Source: Irpex lacteus (lineage: Eukaryota; Basidiomycota; Agaricomycetes; Polyporales; Irpicaceae). From it: 62,116 nucleotides of DNA. The stretch is taken from contig MQVO02000076.1 in the NCBI GenBank assembly GCA_001986395.2, forward strand, positions 1-62,116, given 5' to 3'. Below are positions 58,906 to 62,116 of this stretch, in pieces (position 1 is the stretch's first letter; each line of letters starts with the position of its first letter). Position numbers and translations under genes: made by a program. The notes under the pieces are model-generated. The model searched no databases and had not been told where the DNA came from. It was given only the letters and a program-made list of their open reading frames with translations.

Positions 58906-59276
58906 AGGACCCCTGACAATAGGCGTGGAGGCCAGATACTGATCCGGACAAAATTTGCGAATTCGAGGACCTGAGGCTGGATACGTCCGGACAAAATTCA
59001 GCCCTCCGGAGGTTCTGAAGTTCAAGGCTGGATACCAATCCGGACATTCGACCCCCGCTTTGGGCAACTTCAGGCCGCCCGAGGCCCCGAAAAAGAGCGC
59101 TAAACCGGAGGTGAGATCAAAATATTTGAGAATTTCCTTATTTGTCACTTTAACGCTCATGAAATCGCCCGGAGGCGAGATACTATCCGGACAATTTTGG
59201 TCAAAATCTCGACGGCAAGTCCGGACAATTTCTTTCGGCGTCAAATCTGGCCTCTTCGCCTATTGTCAGGGGTCCT
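58906..59276. mobile_element. 371-bp hAT-type MITE
   Basis: Terminal inverted repeats begin AGGACCCCTGACAATAGGCG and extend about 32 bp with two mismatches. They are flanked by a perfect 8-bp target-site duplication, CAAACTAC, at 58898-58905 and 59277-59284. The interior repeats the word TCCGGACAA at least five times in both halves. It has no coding capacity. An 8-bp duplication is diagnostic of hAT-family transposition. Confidence 0.92.
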
Positions 59277-59625
59277 CAAACTACTCGTGCCAAGTATCAA
59301 AAGAAGATCAAATTTGCAATGGTATATTAACGTTCATTATATATAAATCTACTATGATACAGCGGGAGGGCGACATGCATGCGTGCGTAGAGTTGATGTG
59401 ATACATACGACAAATGAGGAGGAATCGACTGCAGGCATGAAAGGATGATCGATGATGACAGGCCATGTAAAGCAGAAAGCAAGCAAGCAGAAAAGCAGGT
59501 TTATGGCTCGAATCTAGCTCGAGTCCTCGATCGCAACGCTCTCAGGATAGGAAACGTGCGATGGTCCAAGCACAATAGAAAACGCAATACGATCAGTCGG
59601 TGACAAGAGTGGGGGTGAGTGTAGA

Positions 59626-62116
59626 TCATGCGTTAAGGTCGTTAGATTGTTGCCAGGGAGAGACAGAGTCGTCGAGCATGATTCCGCTAATTCTGTGGTA
59701 CACAGCAGCAGGGAACCGTCTACATTGCCCAACGACGTCAGCATGTACCGCAATAACGTGTAAGGAAGAGTGAGTCGTACCTGGCTTTTACGCGTTCGAG
59801 AAGATCGAGTGCCTTATCACGGTTACCGTTACCAAGTTCAGCGCGCACCATGGCTTCCCAGGTCGAGGGCTATACGCACACATAAGAGTCAACTCGAGTT
59901 TTCGTGTAATGAAGAGTAAATGCAAGACATACCTCACGGAAGACAGGAGCAGTCGCAGGTACCGGCGAAGGATGCTCGCTATCATGAGGAGCATGGTTAT
60001 TCGGAGCAGCAATACCCTCGGGAGGATCAACAAGACTATCAAACACAGCTCTCGCCTGCTCGATATCCCCATGCATCGCATACCCACGGATGAGCACATT
60101 CGCAATGTACGCAGTCATATGGATCCCATACTCCTGCAGCTTGGCGACGTAGTGAGGGATGAGGTCAGTCCGACGGACGGTGTTGAACACGTTGATGAGA
60201 GCTTCGAACGCGACGGCGTCGGGCAGAGCTGCACCAGACCGTTTCGTGCTCGGGTGATTCTTGATAGAGTCGAAGATCGCGAGCGCGCGGTCAAGGTCCT
60301 TCTTCACGCAGCCATGGGCGTGGATGAGGGAGGCCCAGTGTGCGCCGTTGACGGTGACGCTGCGGTCAGCCAAGAGTTGCTCAAAGACCCGGTCCATGGC
60401 ACCAACGTCGGCAGGCTCCACGGTTCCGTACGCATCCAGGAGGAGCTACACATATCCATAAATTAGTTTCACACGCCTCTAGTAAATAGCACCGGGACAT
60501 ACCTTGTACGTGTGAGCAGTAGGCTTGATATTCGCGTCGAGCATCGCATTATAATAATCCAACGCCCGCTCACGATCCGGCTTCGTCTGCGTGTAAAGCT
60601 GCATCATCATATTATACGGCGGGATCCTCGGCCTAAAGTTCGGCTGGCTCGCCATCTCCGCAAACAAGTTCTCCGCAGACGCGACGTCGCCGACCCGTCC
60701 ACACGCCGCGATGAGCGCACCATACGTGACCGACGTCGGCGTGAGCCTCCTCGCCTTCATCGCATGGAACAACTCCAACGCGCTGTCGGCCTTGCGAGCC
60801 CTTGCAAGCTTCGAGATGACTATGTTGTAGAGGTACACGTTCGGCACGACTCCTCGCTCGACGGCCTCGTGGAAGAGTGCGAGCGAGTTCGCGTTGTCGT
60901 CCGTCGTATCCTTGATATTCTGGATCAAGATCCCGTACGCGTCAGGCGACGGCGTCCCCTTCTGCATCAAAATCCTCTGTCGGTGGACATGCGCACCATC
61001 CACATCGCCAGCATGCGCCAAAGCAATGATCATCTGGTCTTCAACCTGGAACCACCCAAGCGACTGCGCTGTCTTGTCCTCCGCCATCGACTCAAGCACC
61101 GTCTGCGCCGTCTCGTACAAGACACGGACTTTGTCGAGGTGTCCCAGACGACCGACCGCGTTGATAAGACGTCCAAGGACCATGGGGTTCGGGTACTTGT
61201 TCGCCTTTAAACTCCTCTCGAACAAGTTATACGGCGCCAAGGTGCTCTCGCCTGGGTTCCTCAGCATCTGCAGCAGAGTCTTGTTCAGATCTTCGTCGAT
61301 GGTGACAGTGGCAGAAGTGGTGTTGGCGGAGGTATAAGGGGGTGTGGTGTATCCAGTCGTTGGTGAGCTTGGAGTCGCAGCAGACGACGTAGGCGTCCTT
61401 GAGCCATCTCTATCCGATGTCACGGTCTGAGTCTCCACCTCCGATTGACGAAGCAAGTCAGAGATTCCGAGTTGGGCTGCGATAGCTAGGCGTTGTGGTC
61501 CACGGAAGGTCGTCTGTAAGAACTCGACGATAGCTTGGGTGGTCTCCTCCTGGAGGTCGGCGATACGCACTCCACGCGTGATACCATCCTGGAATACGTC
61601 GAGCGGCTTGAGAGTCATGCGAGTCGCCTCGGGAGCCTTGACGTACGCGAGGAACACAGCTTCCCAGTCCTTCGAGTAAGCGCGTCCTTTTCAGCAGGTG
61701 TTGCCCGAGTGTACGCCGCGAGCAAGTGGTCCAGGGCAACGTCCGAGGGAGTCTTGTCCAGTAATGAAGAGAGGTGTACAAGTCTCGCAGCATGCAACAG
61801 AGTCCACGATGGCGCAGACGTGCTGCTCAACAACCGCACAGTCCCATCAATAACATACCTTCAGATGCTCAAATGCCCGTTCCGCGACGCCTGGTTCCTC
61901 ACAGAAGACGACCCGTCTGCAAACCTGAGCAACGGCAACACGAACACCTCGCTCGCGACGTCCAACGCCCGATCGGGGCCGTCCGTACGCAAAGTACTGC
62001 TCGACGAGTTTCTGGCAGATGATAGCGGGTACTTTCGTGTCAATGATCTGCACGAGCGAGGAGGGGTCCTGGAGGAGGGTGGAGACGAGAAAGTCGAGCT
62101 GGGCGACGGCGTAGGT
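59626..62116 (-). CDS. Pentatricopeptide repeat (PPR) protein, 5' end outside the window
   Basis: The 3' part of a large PPR gene. Exons include about 61657-60505 and about 60440-59935, then short exons ending at the stop 59628-59626 (SVSPWQQSNDLNA). Degenerate 35-residue repeats are plain: RRLTPTSVTYGALIAACGRV, RIPPYNMMMQLYTQTKPDRE, IKPTAHTYKLLLDAYGTVEP and HMTAYIANVLIRGYAMHGDI. Fungal PPR proteins of this layout act on mitochondrial mRNAs, for example Pet309/CYA-5. The start codon lies beyond 62116. Between 61650 and 62000 the coding frame seems broken three times (a CCCC run at 61975-61978, a TGA at 61863-61861 and an apparent 1-nt loss near 61675), which may be real decay or sequence errors. 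Confidence 0.8.

Noticed and set aside
61685..61740. A 54-bp GT-AG intron that might repair the PPR frame near 61675
   Set aside because: Its length is a multiple of three so it does not change the frame, and it would remove protein-like sequence (VALDHLLAAYTRATPAEK).
61774..62116. Plus-strand gene at the right edge
   Set aside because: A long open plus frame exists, but the minus strand carries the N-terminal part of the PPR protein here. The plus frame is Gly/Asp/Glu-rich and has no motif.

Overview
The window is the end of a chromosome of a filamentous basidiomycete, most likely an Agaricomycete. It opens with a CCTAAC/TTAGGG telomere tract. Genes have many short introns of about 50-60 bp with GTRNGT donors. 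Gene content is typically fungal (EMG1, FUR1, SEC14, actin, CGI121, GCN2, SCO1), and the transposons and F-box-like family fit Agaricomycotina. Gene models below were built by hand, joining open frames at splice sites and checking phase. The actin model gives exactly 375 residues, which supports the method. || Region 1 (1-4.4 kb) is telomere plus subtelomeric repeats around a CCGGCTTAGCCGG palindrome, an AT-rich stretch with tRNA-like B-box sequences, and GC-rich repeats. No confident gene was seen. || Region 2 (4.4-27.4 kb) starts with EMG1, the most telomere-proximal gene. It continues as a segmentally duplicated array: three copies of a multi-exon F-box-like gene (8.0-9.9, 13.2-15.1, 17.6-19.6 kb), each with a similar upstream region and TATA box. 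Remnants of a neighbouring uracil phosphoribosyltransferase (UPRT) gene follow the first copy and, more weakly, the others. The only intact UPRT gene lies centromere-proximal at 26.1-27.4 kb. A 5.6-kb Ngaro-type tyrosine-recombinase retrotransposon with A1-ORFs-B1-A2-B2 split direct repeats sits between the third F-box copy and UPRT, and a 201-bp MITE sits in the first intron of that copy. || Region 3 (27.4-62.1 kb) is compact core genome: SEC14, actin (with a 6-nt exon), a small unknown protein, a PIN-domain protein, CGI121 (KEOPS), GCN2, a JMJD4-like oxygenase, an NAD(P)-binding protein, a SAM methyltransferase, SCO1, NDUFB7, a divergent lamA/lamB pair, a membrane-anchored PDI, a 371-bp hAT-type MITE, and a PPR protein cut by the right edge. 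|| Functional themes: SCO1, NDUFB7 and the PPR protein point to mitochondrial respiration. GCN2, CGI121, EMG1 and JMJD4 bear on translation. lamA/lamB look like a dedicated lactam (2-pyrrolidinone or 5-oxoproline type) utilisation module made of a biotin-carboxylase/AHS fusion and a LamB/YcsF protein.
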